Shown: positions 8,936 through 17,881 of the stretch, one piece after another
How the letters are laid out: each line of letters starts with the position of its first letter
How positions within the stretch are numbered: position 1 is the stretch's first letter
Assembly: GCF_017357425.1 (NCBI RefSeq)
Contig: NZ_CP014571.1
Coordinates: 3,224,001 to 3,288,000, forward strand
Reading direction: 5' to 3'
Source of the DNA: Arthrobacter sp. D5-1
GTDB lineage: Bacteria; Actinomycetota; Actinomycetes; Actinomycetales; Micrococcaceae
Length of the DNA: 64,000 nucleotides
Program-made: the position numbers and the translations under genes
Notes under the pieces: model-generated
Databases searched by the model: none
Seen by the model: only the letters and a program-made list of their open reading frames with translations
What the model was told of the DNA's origin: nothing

Positions 8936-9775
8936 CTATTCCGGGCGCTGGTTTCCGTTGGGAGTGGGAGGGAGCGGCGCCCCGTGCAAAACGCGGTGCA
9001 CGGCGTCCGCGGGGTCATCCACCAGTTGGATCAGGTCAAGGTCCTTTTCGGACACCATTCCCTCCGCCACCAGGGTCTCCCGGATCCACTCGATCATGGG
9101 CCCCCAGAACCTGACTCCCAGAAGCACGATGGGGAACGATGTCACCTTGCGGGTCTGGACCAAGACCATGGCTTCGAACAGCTCATCGAGAGTCCCGAGG
9201 CCGCCGGGCAGGACGACGAAGCCCTGCGCGTACTTGACGAACATGGTTTTACGGGCGAAGAAATACCGGAAGTTGATGCCCAGGTCCACCCACTGGTTGA
9301 GTCCTTGCTCGAACGGCAGTTCGATGCCCAGGCCTACGGAGACCCCGTTGCCTTCCACGGCACCTTTGTTGGCCGCTTCCATGGAACCGGGACCTCCACC
9401 GGTGATCACTGCGACGCCGGCTTCGGCGAGCTTGCGTCCGACGTCCACGGCCATTTCGTAGTACTCGGTCCCAGGCTTTGTCCGTGCGGAACCGAACACG
9501 CTGACGGCCGGGCCCAGGTCAGCGAGCGCTCCGAAGCCCTCCACGAATTCGCTCTGAATCCTCAGGACACGCCAGGGATCAGTGTGGATGAACTGTCCGG
9601 CGCCACTCGTATCCAGCAAATGTTGGTCAGACATCCCCGTATCCGCTTGTTTACGGCGAAGCTCCAAGGAGCCCTTGTGCTTGGCCGGCGCGATCTCCGA
9701 GGGCAGGGGAACATGACTGGCCCTAACCTGGCCGTTGGCATCCGGGTGGGGTACTGGGTGCTGGCTGATGCTCAT
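8936..9775 (-). CDS. LOG family (TIGR00730) Rossmann-fold nucleotide hydrolase
   Basis: 279 aa. The two family motifs are visible: GGGPGSMEAANKGA near residue 124 and PGGLGTLDE near residue 186. Family members hydrolyse nucleoside 5'-monophosphates of cytokinin type (phosphoribohydrolase) or related nucleotides; annotation as lysine decarboxylase is historic and wrong. The N-terminal ~60 residues precede the fold and look disordered. The DivIVA-like gene follows 27 bp downstream. The M. tuberculosis homologue Rv1205 has a similar neighbourhood. Confidence 0.9.
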   Translation of the reverse strand: MSISQHPVPHPDANGQVRASHVPLPSEIAPAKHKGSLELRRKQADTGMSDQHLLDTSGAGQFIHTDPWRVLRIQSEFVEGFGALADLGPAVSVFGSARTKPGTEYYEMAVDVGRKLAEAGVAVITGGGPGSMEAANKGAVEGNGVSVGLGIELPFEQGLNQWVDLGINFRYFFARKTMFVKYAQGFVVLPGGLGTLDELFEAMVLVQTRKVTSFPIVLLGVRFWGPMIEWIRETLVAEGMVSEKDLDLIQLVDDPADAVHRVLHGAPLPPTPNGNQRPE

Positions 9776-9938
9776 TGCCCAAGGCTAGCGCTTACAGCTG
9801 CCTGCTCCGTCGCTGCGACCCGGTTCTTGCATTGCAGTCTGGTATATCGCTGTGGGGCAGGTTTCTGTTCAGTCACGATCTTGGGGAAGTTGCCGTGACC
9901 GTGGTCATATTTGCTTCTTTGTTCGCTAGATTCGTCGT

Positions 9939-10694
9939 ATGACTACTCAAGCGTCCGGCGATGCCCTCGTCTCCCTGAATGGCGTCAACAAGCATTACGG
10001 TCAACTGCACGTCCTCAAGGACATCAACCTTCAGGTCAAGAAGGGTGAGGTGGTAGTGGTAATCGGCCCCTCAGGTTCCGGTAAGTCCACACTGTGCCGT
10101 GCCATCAACCGTTTGGAAACCATCGACGACGGTGACATCGCCATCGACGGGAAGAAGCTTCCCGAAGAAGGCAAGGACCTCGCACACCTGCGTGCCGACG
10201 TCGGAATGGTCTTCCAGTCCTTCAACCTGTTCGCCCACAAGACGATTCTTGAGAACGTCACGTTGGGTCCCATCAAGGTCAAGGGGGTGGCCAAGGGCAC
10301 GGCCGACAAGGAAGCCATGGCTCTCCTTGAGCGCGTTGGCGTTGGGCACCAGGCTCCCAAGCTTCCTGCCCAGCTCTCCGGTGGCCAGCAACAGCGTGTT
10401 GCCATCGCACGTGCTCTTGCCATGAAGCCTAAGGTCATGTTGTTCGACGAGCCGACGTCCGCGTTGGACCCCGAAATGATCAACGAAGTCCTTGACGTCA
10501 TGATCCAGTTGGCAAAAGAAGGCATGACCATGATCGTGGTCACCCACGAGATGGGCTTTGCCCGCAAGGCTGCCGATCGTGTGGTGTTCATGGCTGACGG
10601 CCAGATTGTGGAAGACGCTACTCCCGAGGAATTCTTCACCAACCCGAAGAGCACCCGAGCCAAGGACTTCCTGTCCAAGCTTTTGACCCACTAG
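9939..10694 (+). CDS. gluA: Glutamate/polar amino acid ABC transporter ATP-binding protein
   Basis: 251 aa. Walker [10 protein letters not shown] near residue 45, Q-loop FQSFNLF, signature [15 protein letters not shown] near residue 147, Walker [14 protein letters not shown] and the H-loop VVTHEMGFA are all intact. It is typical of the PAAT family that imports polar amino acids. The order ATPase, binding protein, permease, permease equals gluABCD of Corynebacterium; substrate assignment to glutamate rests on that order and similarity. Confidence 0.92.
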   Translation: MTTQASGDALVSLNGVNKHYGQLHVLKDINLQVKKGEVVVVIGPSGSGKSTLCRAINRLETIDDGDIAIDGKKLPEEGKDLAHLRADVGMVFQSFNLFAHKTILENVTLGPIKVKGVAKGTADKEAMALLERVGVGHQAPKLPAQLSGGQQQRVAIARALAMKPKVMLFDEPTSALDPEMINEVLDVMIQLAKEGMTMIVVTHEMGFARKAADRVVFMADGQIVEDATPEEFFTNPKSTRAKDFLSKLLTH

Positions 10695-10699
10695 CTCTT

Positions 10700-10742
10700 G
10701 ACCGCCCGCACCCAGGCCGTTAGAGACCGCACCCAGGCCGTA
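10700..10742. repeat. Short tandem repeat between gluA and gluB
   Basis: Two copies of a GCACCCAGGCCGT unit, each preceded by GACCGC or ACCGCC and followed by TA, lie in the 75-bp gap between the ATPase and binding-protein genes. They could form part of an mRNA processing or stability element that lets the binding protein be made in excess; this is inference. Confidence 0.5.
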
Positions 10743-10769
10743 AGACGGCCAATCTATGAAAGGAATGTC

Positions 10770-11645
10770 ATGAAGGCTTTCATTACCCGGAGGAAATCAC
10801 TCCTGGTGGCCGCTTCCGCAGCCCTCGCCCTGTCGCTGAGCGCATGTGGCGGCGGCACCACCACCACTCCCCCGGTTGCTTCGGCGACCTTCGAGGCCGG
10901 CACCACCATGGAGAAGCTGAACAAGGCCCAGAAGATCACCATCGGCACCAAGTTTGACCAGCCGCTGTTCGGCCAGAAGGGCCTGGATGGCAAGCCTGTC
11001 GGTTTCGACGTCGAAATGGGCAAGGCGATCGCTGCCAAGCTGGGTATTCCCGCTGACAAGATCGAATGGGTAGAGACTGTCTCCCAGAACCGCGAATCGT
11101 TCATCGAGCAGGGCCGCGTTGACTTGGTCATCGCCACCTACACCATCAACGATGCCCGGAAGGAAAAGGTTGCCTTCGCCGGACCGTACTACGAAGCGGG
11201 CCAGGCACTCCTGGTGAACAAGGACGACACCTCCATCACCAAGCCTGAAGATGTCGCCGGCAAGAAGGTCTGCTCCGTCACGGGCTCCACCCCGGCAAAG
11301 ACCATCGCCGAAAAGTACAACGCCGAGGTTGTTCCGGCTGCCACGTACACCGCTTGCCTGGAGCCGCTGCGCAACAAGCAGGTTGTTGCAGTAACCACGG
11401 ACAACGTGATCCTCGCCGGCTACGTGGACAAGGAACCGGATGCCTTCAAGCTCGCTTCGGATGAGACCTTCACCAAGGAGCCTTACGGCATAGGCCTGAA
11501 GAAGGACGACACCGTCTTCCGCAACTGGATCAACGACCAGCTCGAGGCATTCCAGAAGGACGGCGACTACAAGAAGGCTTGGGAAGCCACTGCAGGCAAG
11601 GTCATCAAGACCACTCCTGAACTTCCTGCGATCAACCGCTACTAG
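10770..11645 (+). CDS. gluB: Glutamate ABC transporter substrate-binding lipoprotein
   Basis: 291 aa from ATG 10770, which has AAAGGA eight bases upstream and begins the signal peptide MKAFITRRKSLLVAA. The lipobox is LSLSAC, with Cys near residue 28, so the mature protein is tethered to the outer face of the membrane. The periplasmic-binding fold type 3 is shown by IGTKFDQPLFG, GFDVEMGKAIA, VNKDD and EPYGIGLKKDD. It would deliver glutamate or a related amino acid to the GluCD permease. Confidence 0.92.
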   Translation: MKAFITRRKSLLVAASAALALSLSACGGGTTTTPPVASATFEAGTTMEKLNKAQKITIGTKFDQPLFGQKGLDGKPVGFDVEMGKAIAAKLGIPADKIEWVETVSQNRESFIEQGRVDLVIATYTINDARKEKVAFAGPYYEAGQALLVNKDDTSITKPEDVAGKKVCSVTGSTPAKTIAEKYNAEVVPAATYTACLEPLRNKQVVAVTTDNVILAGYVDKEPDAFKLASDETFTKEPYGIGLKKDDTVFRNWINDQLEAFQKDGDYKKAWEATAGKVIKTTPELPAINRY

Positions 11646-11737
11646 TCGGGATCCGTTGACTGCCGCCGCCCAACCGGACGGCGGCAGTTGACGACTCCAG
11701 GACCCTGTTCCCTGATTAGCTGCAGCCAAAGGAAGCC

Positions 11738-12388
11738 ATGGACGCCGTCATAACAAGCCTCCCCGAATACTGGGACGGATTTCTCCGGACCCTTTATCTT
11801 TCCGTCATTTCAGGAATCATTGCCCTCGTTGTCGGCACACTCCTGGCGGCCATGAGGGTCTCCCCCGTGGCTGCACTCCGCGGTTTCAGCATGTTCTATG
11901 TTGAAGTCGCGCGTAACACCCCGTTGACCATCATTTTCTTCTTCGCAGCCATCGTTCTCCCGCGGCTGGGCGTCAAGTTCGAGCAATTCGAAGTGGCCGC
12001 CATCATCGCGCTGAGCAGCTACACGGCAGCCTTCATCGCCGAAGCAGTCCGTTCCGGTGTCAACAGCGTGCCCGTGGGCCAAGCAGAAGCTGCCCGCAGC
12101 ATCGGCATGACCTTTACCCAGGTCCTGGGCTTCATTGTCCTTCCCCAGGCCGTCCGTACCGTCGTCCCCCCGTTGATCAACATCCTGATCGCCTTGGTCA
12201 AAAACTCTTCGGTGGCCGGCGCGTTCTTCGTCCTCGAGCTTTTCGGTTACGGCCGCCAGCTCTCCAACGACTACGGTGACCAAGTCCTGTGGATCCTGCT
12301 CGGGGTGGCCTTCTTCTACCTCCTGATCACGGTGCCCTTGGGCCTTCTGGCGCACTTTGTTGAACGAAAGGTGGCGATTGCCCGATGA
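11738..12388 (+). CDS. gluC: Amino acid ABC transporter permease
   Basis: 216 aa with about five transmembrane helices. The coupling motif EAARSIGMTFTQVLGFIVLPQA, which docks on the ATPase, is near residue 110. The N-terminus WDGFLRTLYLSVISG is typical of HisM-type permeases. It lies 92 bp after gluB and overlaps gluD by four bases (ATGA). Confidence 0.92.
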   Translation: MDAVITSLPEYWDGFLRTLYLSVISGIIALVVGTLLAAMRVSPVAALRGFSMFYVEVARNTPLTIIFFFAAIVLPRLGVKFEQFEVAAIIALSSYTAAFIAEAVRSGVNSVPVGQAEAARSIGMTFTQVLGFIVLPQAVRTVVPPLINILIALVKNSSVAGAFFVLELFGYGRQLSNDYGDQVLWILLGVAFFYLLITVPLGLLAHFVERKVAIAR

Positions 12389-13278
12389 CCTCGGTCCTGT
12401 ACGACGTCCCCGGGCCCAAGGCCCGCCTTTACTCGCTCCTGGGATCCGCAGCCGGAATCCTGATCATCCTTGGTGTCCTTGCCATCGCCGTCACCACGCT
12501 GGCACAGCAGGGCATCTTCGATGCAGACCGCTGGGAAATCTTCTACGGTCCCCTGGCCCCGGATGTCTGGAGCCTGATCGGCCAAGGCATCCTCTCGACG
12601 CTGGCGGCAGCCGCGGTCGCGGCAATCATCGCCTTCCCTCTGGGCATTGCTCTCTGCCTGCTGAGGATCTCCCTGATCGCCTGGATCCGCATCCCCACCC
12701 AGGTGGTCCTTGAGTTCCTCCGCGGCATGCCCGTGGTCCTCATGATGTTGTTTGTCCTGCTGGTCTTCGCCACGGGACAGTTCCAGGCCGTCGTCGTGGG
12801 CCTGGTCCTCTACAACGCCGCCATCTTTGCCGAAATCCTCCGTGCGGGCATCCAGTCGCTGCCCAAGGGTCAACGCGAGGCCGGACTGGCCATTGGCCTG
12901 CGGAGCTTCCAGTCGCGGATGTCCATCGAGTTCCCGCAAGCTGTCCGCCGGATGCTGCCATCGCTGGTCGCCCAGCTGGTGGTCCTGCTCAAGGACACCT
13001 CGCTTGGCTACATCGTGGGCTATGAGGAACTGCTGCGGAAGATCCAGATCATGGCCGACTTCCTGGGTCCGGACTTCCTGTTCCCGGCCTTCTTCGTCGG
13101 CGCGGCCATCTACATCCTGATCAACCTGACCGTGTCACGGATTGCGATCATGATTGAGCGCCGCGGTTCCAAGAAGGCCGCCGGCGGCGTGGCTCCGCCC
13201 AGTCTCCGGACCGGGCTCGTGGTGGGCGGTAACGACCCCATCGCCAAGGATTCCATCGAAGGCCCCAACAAGGCGTAG
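12385..13278 (+). CDS. gluD: Amino acid ABC transporter permease
   Basis: 297 aa. Longer than GluC because of an N-terminal membrane helix (about 15-40) and a charged C-terminal tail of ~50 residues. The coupling loop reads GQREAGLAIGLRSFQSRMSIEFPQA near residue 165-185. It should pair with GluC to form the heterodimeric channel. Start ATG 12385 overlaps the gluC stop, and the operon ends at a strong hairpin 15 bp downstream. Confidence 0.92.
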   Translation: MTSVLYDVPGPKARLYSLLGSAAGILIILGVLAIAVTTLAQQGIFDADRWEIFYGPLAPDVWSLIGQGILSTLAAAAVAAIIAFPLGIALCLLRISLIAWIRIPTQVVLEFLRGMPVVLMMLFVLLVFATGQFQAVVVGLVLYNAAIFAEILRAGIQSLPKGQREAGLAIGLRSFQSRMSIEFPQAVRRMLPSLVAQLVVLLKDTSLGYIVGYEELLRKIQIMADFLGPDFLFPAFFVGAAIYILINLTVSRIAIMIERRGSKKAAGGVAPPSLRTGLVVGGNDPIAKDSIEGPNKA

Positions 13279-13292
13279 TCCTGCACCAACTC

Positions 13293-13328
13293 AAGAAGGT
13301 CCGCAGCCACCAGGCTGCGGACCTTCTT
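13293..13328. terminator. Bidirectional terminator after gluD and dapE
   Basis: A 16-bp perfect stem (AAGAAGGTCCGCAGCC with its complement) and four-base loop ACCA, with A-rich and T-rich ends. It separates convergent gluD and dapE. Confidence 0.9.
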
Positions 13329-13351
13329 TATGCTGCGGGGAAGCTCCTAAA

Positions 13352-14476
13352 CTACGGCGCCAGCCACGTCCTGAGTGCCCGCAGGCACTCACGGATGGCA
13401 TCGGCGTCGACGTGTTCGTTGTCCTTATGTGCCAGCAGCGGGTCGCCGGGTCCGAAGTTCACCGCCGGGATTCCCAGCTCGCTGAAACGCGCGACGTCGG
13501 TCCAGCCGTATTTGGGTTTGGGCTCGGCACCGACTGCGGCCACGAAGGATGCGGCCGCGGGATGGTTCAGACCGGGCCTGGCGCCGGCAGCAGCGTCGGT
13601 GCGGACGACGTCGAATCCTTCCAGGAGTTCCCGGACATGGGCCTCGGCCTGGTCCGGCGACTTGTCCGGGGCGAAGCGGTAGTTGATCTCCACCACGCAC
13701 CGGTCCGGGATGACGTTGCCGGCTGTCCCGCCGTTGATCTTTACTGCGTTCAGGCTCTCGCGGTAATCGAGGCCGTCCACGTTGATGGTCTGCGGCTCGT
13801 AGGCGGCGAGCCGCGCCAGAATGGGGGCAGCACCGTGGATGGCATTGATGCCCATCCAGGCGCGGGCTGAGTGCGCCGTTTCGCCGATGGTAGTGGCCTC
13901 AAAACGGCTGGTCCCGTTGCATCCACCTTCCACCGTGCCGTGGGTCGGCTCAAGCAGGATGGCGAAGTCGCCCTGCAGCAGGTCACCGTGGTTGCGGACC
14001 AACCTGCCCAAGCCGCTCTTCACGGCTTCGACTTCCTCGTGGTCATAGAAAACGAAGGTGACATCCTTGTCCGGTTCCCGGCCGTCGTCGAACATGGTCG
14101 CCGCGAGCGCCAGCTGCACAGCGACGCCACCCTTCATGTCCGTCGTCCCACGGCCGTACAGCACACCTTCGCCCGGAACGCCGGATTCCCACGTGGCTGG
14201 AACGGTGCCCAGCGAACCCTCCACGGTGGGCAGGGGCACGGTGTCCAGATGTCCTGCCAGGATGACCCGTTCGGGACGGCCAAGCTCGGTCCGGGCAATG
14301 ATGGCGTCGCCGTCGCGGACCACCGTATAGGCGGGTATGGCCCGCAAGGCGGACTCGACGGCGTCGGCGAGCTCGGTCTCATTGCCGGACACGCTGTTGA
14401 AGTCGATGATCGCGGCGGTCAGCAGGGCAACGTCCTGGCGCAGGTCGAGGAGGGCGGGGGCTGGATTCAGGGTCAC
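13352..14476 (-). CDS. dapE: Succinyl-diaminopimelate desuccinylase
   Basis: 374 aa, M20 metallopeptidase fold. Metal ligands are visible in LAGHLDTVPL (His and Asp near residue 75) and GRGTTDMKGG near residue 110; the catalytic Glu lies in YDHEEVEA near residue 145. It removes succinate from N-succinyl-LL-diaminopimelate in lysine and peptidoglycan synthesis. dapD is divergent just upstream (86 bp between starts), and dapC occurs at 20557, so the window holds three steps of the succinylase branch. Confidence 0.93.
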   Translation of the reverse strand: MTLNPAPALLDLRQDVALLTAAIIDFNSVSGNETELADAVESALRAIPAYTVVRDGDAIIARTELGRPERVILAGHLDTVPLPTVEGSLGTVPATWESGVPGEGVLYGRGTTDMKGGVAVQLALAATMFDDGREPDKDVTFVFYDHEEVEAVKSGLGRLVRNHGDLLQGDFAILLEPTHGTVEGGCNGTSRFEATTIGETAHSARAWMGINAIHGAAPILARLAAYEPQTINVDGLDYRESLNAVKINGGTAGNVIPDRCVVEINYRFAPDKSPDQAEAHVRELLEGFDVVRTDAAAGARPGLNHPAAASFVAAVGAEPKPKYGWTDVARFSELGIPAVNFGPGDPLLAHKDNEHVDADAIRECLRALRTWLAP

Positions 14477-14561
14477 CCGTCCAGCCTAATGCCCGCAAAT
14501 GCGACCTTTATGGCATGAGACGGGTTTTAACCGACCTCCGGGTGCTGGATACACTTGCCCC

Positions 14562-15587
14562 ATGACTGAAACTGCTTCCTCTGCTGTGCCCACCGACGCG
14601 CCCGCCAACCTCCGATCAGCCTACGGATTCGGCCTCGCCACCATTGCTACCTCGGCTTCCGGGGAAGCAACCGTGCTGGATGTCTGGTACCCGGCTCCCG
14701 CATTGGGCGTTGCCGCCGAGACCCTGCGCGACGTTGAGAACGCCGATCCCGCGCTCACTGCACTGGCCAACGACGGCAAGGACACCGACCGCGGTACGGA
14801 ACAGAAAGTGGTTTTCGCCCAGATCGACCTCGACGCCGCCCCGGCAGACACCGCCGACGCGTACCTCCGCCTGCACCTCCTCTCGCACCGCCTGGTCAAG
14901 CCGAACAGCATCAACCTGGACGGCGTCTTCGGCAAGCTTCCCAACGTGGTGTGGACCAACTTCGGTCCGGCAGCCGTGGACGGCTTCGAACTGACCCGCG
15001 CCCGTCTTCGCAAGCGCGGCAACGTTGTGGTTTACGGCGTGGACAAGTTCCCGCGGATGGTTGACTACGTTGTCCCCACCGGTGTGCGCATTGCCGACGC
15101 CGACCGCGTCCGCTTGGGTGCACACCTGGCAGAAGGCACCACCGTGATGCACGAGGGCTTCGTGAACTTCAACGCCGGCACCCTGGGCACTTCCATGGTG
15201 GAAGGCCGTATCTCTGCCGGCGTCGTGGCCGGTGACGGCACTGATGTTGGCGGTGGAGCGTCCATCATGGGAACGCTCTCCGGTGGCGGCAAGGAAAAGA
15301 TCGCCCTGGGCGAGCGTGTCCTCCTCGGTGCCAACTCCGGCGTTGGCATCAGCATCGGTGATGACTCCGTGGTGGAGGCCGGGCTGTACGTCACCGCCGG
15401 TACCCGCGTCCGCGTTCCGGGTCCCAAGGACGAGAACGGCGAGGACACCAGCAAGATCATCAAGGCCGTGGAGCTCTCCGGGGTCCCCAACCTGCTGTTC
15501 CGCCGCAACTCCACCACGGGCGGCGTGGAAGTTCTTCCGCGCAAGGGCCAGACGGTGGAGCTCAACGAGGCCCTTCACGCCAACTAG
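14562..15587 (+). CDS. dapD: Tetrahydrodipicolinate N-succinyltransferase
   Basis: 341 aa from ATG 14562. This is the long actinobacterial DapD form with an N-terminal alpha/beta domain and a C-terminal left-handed parallel beta-helix; hexapeptide-like repeats run through [20 protein letters not shown] and [15 protein letters not shown]. It transfers succinyl from succinyl-CoA to tetrahydrodipicolinate. It is divergent from dapE, which acts two steps later; shared control is likely. Confidence 0.93.
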   Translation: MTETASSAVPTDAPANLRSAYGFGLATIATSASGEATVLDVWYPAPALGVAAETLRDVENADPALTALANDGKDTDRGTEQKVVFAQIDLDAAPADTADAYLRLHLLSHRLVKPNSINLDGVFGKLPNVVWTNFGPAAVDGFELTRARLRKRGNVVVYGVDKFPRMVDYVVPTGVRIADADRVRLGAHLAEGTTVMHEGFVNFNAGTLGTSMVEGRISAGVVAGDGTDVGGGASIMGTLSGGGKEKIALGERVLLGANSGVGISIGDDSVVEAGLYVTAGTRVRVPGPKDENGEDTSKIIKAVELSGVPNLLFRRNSTTGGVEVLPRKGQTVELNEALHAN

Positions 15588-15600
15588 CAGGAGGACATCC

Positions 15601-16443
15601 GTGCGCCGGTTCCGCCGCGCCATCGTTGCGGTGCTGGCTTTGGCCCTCGTAGCAGGTGCCATCTACGCGATCGTTGCTGTGCTGCAGCGCTCCGAGACCT
15701 TGGTCACGGAGCGCTGCGTCGCCGTCGTCGGCTCTGAAAGCCACGAGCTCGCCACGGACCAGGCAGCGAATGCTTCCCTCATCACCGCCATTTCCGTCCA
15801 GCGTGGGCTGCCTCCCCGGGCTGCGAGCATTGCCCTCGCCACAGCCATGCAGGAATCCCGGATGCGGAACATCAACTACGGCGACGACGCCGGTCCCGAC
15901 TCCCGCGGGCTTTTCCAGCAGCGGCCCTCGCAGGGCTGGGGCACTGAGGCTCAAGTCATGGACCCCGTCTACGCCGCCAATGCGTTCTTTGACGGCTTGG
16001 TCAAAGTCCCCGGCTACGAGTCAATGGAGATCACCCAGGCCGCCCAAGCGGTCCAACGATCGGCCTTCCCCCGCGCCTACGCGCAGCACGAAGGCATGGG
16101 CAGGGCCTTCGCTTCTGCACTTACAGGACATTCCGAGGCGGCGCTGAACTGCGAACTGCGCATGCCCGAAGCGGCCGGTGACCCTGCCGCCGTCGTCGAT
16201 GAACTCACGACGGCGTTCGGCACCCAAGCGGCCACCGTTCAGGGGCGCTCGGTGCAGCTGGACATCACGGGGACGCAGGCATGGGCCGTCGCCCACTGGG
16301 CCGTGGCGAACGCCAAGACGCTGTCCATCACCCAGGTGGATGTAGGCGGCCGGGCCTGGAACCGGGAGAAGCGTGACGGATGGCAGGCCTCACCGGCTCC
16401 CTCCGGAGCGGTCACCATCACTGTCTCAGCCCCTGCCACCTGA
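15601..16443 (+). CDS. Membrane-anchored lysozyme-like protein of unknown role
   Basis: 280 aa from GTG 15601, which has AGGAGG seven bases upstream; a much longer frame upstream is only the dapD shadow. An N-terminal transmembrane helix (about 5-27) anchors an outer domain. The conserved segment ALATAMQESRMRN (about 80-92) followed by YGDDAGPDSRGLFQQRPSQG is characteristic of a lysozyme/SLT-like fold seen in many actinobacterial secreted proteins; the Glu in MQES may be catalytic. It follows dapD by 13 bp and probably shares its transcript, which fits a cell-wall role. The substrate is unknown. Confidence 0.8.
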   Translation: MRRFRRAIVAVLALALVAGAIYAIVAVLQRSETLVTERCVAVVGSESHELATDQAANASLITAISVQRGLPPRAASIALATAMQESRMRNINYGDDAGPDSRGLFQQRPSQGWGTEAQVMDPVYAANAFFDGLVKVPGYESMEITQAAQAVQRSAFPRAYAQHEGMGRAFASALTGHSEAALNCELRMPEAAGDPAAVVDELTTAFGTQAATVQGRSVQLDITGTQAWAVAHWAVANAKTLSITQVDVGGRAWNREKRDGWQASPAPSGAVTITVSAPAT

Positions 16444-16449
16444 TTTTTC

Positions 16450-17061
16450 TCAGGCGAGGATCTCCACCACCGGCTGGACGTAGCTCCGGAAGACGTCGGG
16501 CTCGGCCAACAGCCTGTGGCTCATAATCATCGTGCTGGGTTCCAGATACCACGCACGTGGTTCGTTCAAGGGGAGCTCAATGATGGTCAATTCGAAGTCG
16601 CGGGAACTGCGCCCGACTTCCAGCAGCCTGTCTTCCACCATCTCGTTGAGGACCTGGGTCACACCGTTGGCCTCACGGGCAGCTTCGAGGTCGGCGTACT
16701 CGTCGATCCTGTCAGTGGCCCATCCCAAAGCCGAGCCGAAGTGGGCCTGCAGGACACGTTGAAGTGCCGGCGAGTTGCCGAAGGCCTTAAAGCTGGGTGG
16801 CGCCAGTTCCGAGGCGGGCTTGGGGTAGGACTTCACCAGGCTTTCCCACCAGGCTTCCCACTCGGTCTTGAGGGCGTGGATACCCCCGACGTCGGAGGTC
16901 AGGTGGCTGTGGTCGGCATGCCGGACTTTGGGGGCTGCGTGGGACAGGCTGGGTTTGCCGGCACCATCCAGTCCGGCGACGTCCCGCAGGTACAGGGCGA
17001 TGAGCATCGGCCCGGACGTGTCCATGGTGATGCGCCATCCCGGGCCGCCTGACTCGTGCAT
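16450..17061 (-). CDS. Conserved hypothetical protein
   Basis: 203 aa, soluble, no motif I recognise. It contains an AWYLEPSTMIMSHRLL segment near the C-terminus and Trp-rich KTEWEAWWESLV near residue 68. The coding frame is convincing by codon use and it ends six bases from the convergent gene at 15601. A histidine-rich stretch HADHSHL lies near residue 50. Function unknown. Confidence 0.75.
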   Translation of the reverse strand: MHESGGPGWRITMDTSGPMLIALYLRDVAGLDGAGKPSLSHAAPKVRHADHSHLTSDVGGIHALKTEWEAWWESLVKSYPKPASELAPPSFKAFGNSPALQRVLQAHFGSALGWATDRIDEYADLEAAREANGVTQVLNEMVEDRLLEVGRSSRDFELTIIELPLNEPRAWYLEPSTMIMSHRLLAEPDVFRSYVQPVVEILA

Positions 17062-17174
17062 CCGAATTCCTCCCTTGGCAGGTTCCCGACATCTCCCAGT
17101 CTATTCCCGTTGGGTCTGGACGGTAGGGGCGTGGGGCATTTGCCTTGTGGCGGCACTGGTTGCCGGAGAAGCCC

Positions 17175-17801
17175 TTAGTGGGCAGCGGGCATCCCGGCCA
17201 GGGATCCCAGATGGGCGGTGAGGACGTCGCTGCACATCTCGGCCGTCATCCATTCGGGCTGCAACAGCGCGTGCATGCACAAGCCGTCCATGGTTGCCAG
17301 GAGCCGCTCCGCCTCCGTGACGAGGGTTTGTTGGGCCTCGGCTCCCTTGGGGCTCAGGTGCATGATCAAACGCCCGACGACGGCCGCTACAGTGCGGTGG
17401 CTGCGCCCGGCTTCGGCTGCGAGGACGGGCTTGATACGGGCTGCGTGCCTGAACGCCATCCATACGCACGCATCCACCGCGAGTTCCTCGTCCAGAGGCA
17501 GGAATTGGCCCAGAAGGTTCAATACTGCAGCTTGCTGTTCCGGACTGCCCGGCGCCTCTTGCTCGACAGCTGCCATTGATGATTCAAGCCGCCCCGCGAT
17601 CCGGTCAATCACAGCACCAAAGGAAAACACCAGGAGGTCGTCGCTGCTGGCAAAATAGTGCCGGACAGAGCCCACTGCCAGTCCGGCCTCATCCGCTACT
17701 TCCCTGAGCGATGCCCGTTCCAAGCCATCGCTGGCAATGATCCGGAACACGGCTTGGACAACTTCCTGGCGCCGGGCTTCGGCATCAACAATTTTGGGCA
17801 C
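17175..17801 (-). CDS. TetR/AcrR family transcriptional regulator
   Basis: 208 aa. The N-terminal TetR helix-turn-helix is clear: ASLREVADEAGLAVGSVRHYFASSDDLL at about residues 30-57. The C-terminal ligand domain resembles the BetI-type group. A 5'-TTAGCACGAACGTGCT motif overlaps its upstream region (17812-17827), giving a GCACGAACGTGC palindrome that is a plausible autoregulatory operator. It diverges from galE, which it may or may not control. Confidence 0.88.
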   Translation of the reverse strand: MPKIVDAEARRQEVVQAVFRIIASDGLERASLREVADEAGLAVGSVRHYFASSDDLLVFSFGAVIDRIAGRLESSMAAVEQEAPGSPEQQAAVLNLLGQFLPLDEELAVDACVWMAFRHAARIKPVLAAEAGRSHRTVAAVVGRLIMHLSPKGAEAQQTLVTEAERLLATMDGLCMHALLQPEWMTAEMCSDVLTAHLGSLAGMPAAH

Positions 17802-17813
17802 CAGTAGTTTTTA

Positions 17814-17825
17814 GCACGAACGTGC
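17814..17825. promoter_or_regulatory. Palindrome upstream of the TetR gene
   Basis: The 12-bp near-perfect palindrome AGCACGAACGTGCT core (GCACG-AA-CGTGC) lies 13 bp upstream of the TetR start, between that gene and galE. Position and symmetry suit an operator for the TetR protein. Confidence 0.55.
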
Positions 17826-17881
17826 TTCAACACCGCTCAACACAGAGCGGCGTGGCTCCAATTTCCGCTAGCGTAGAGACC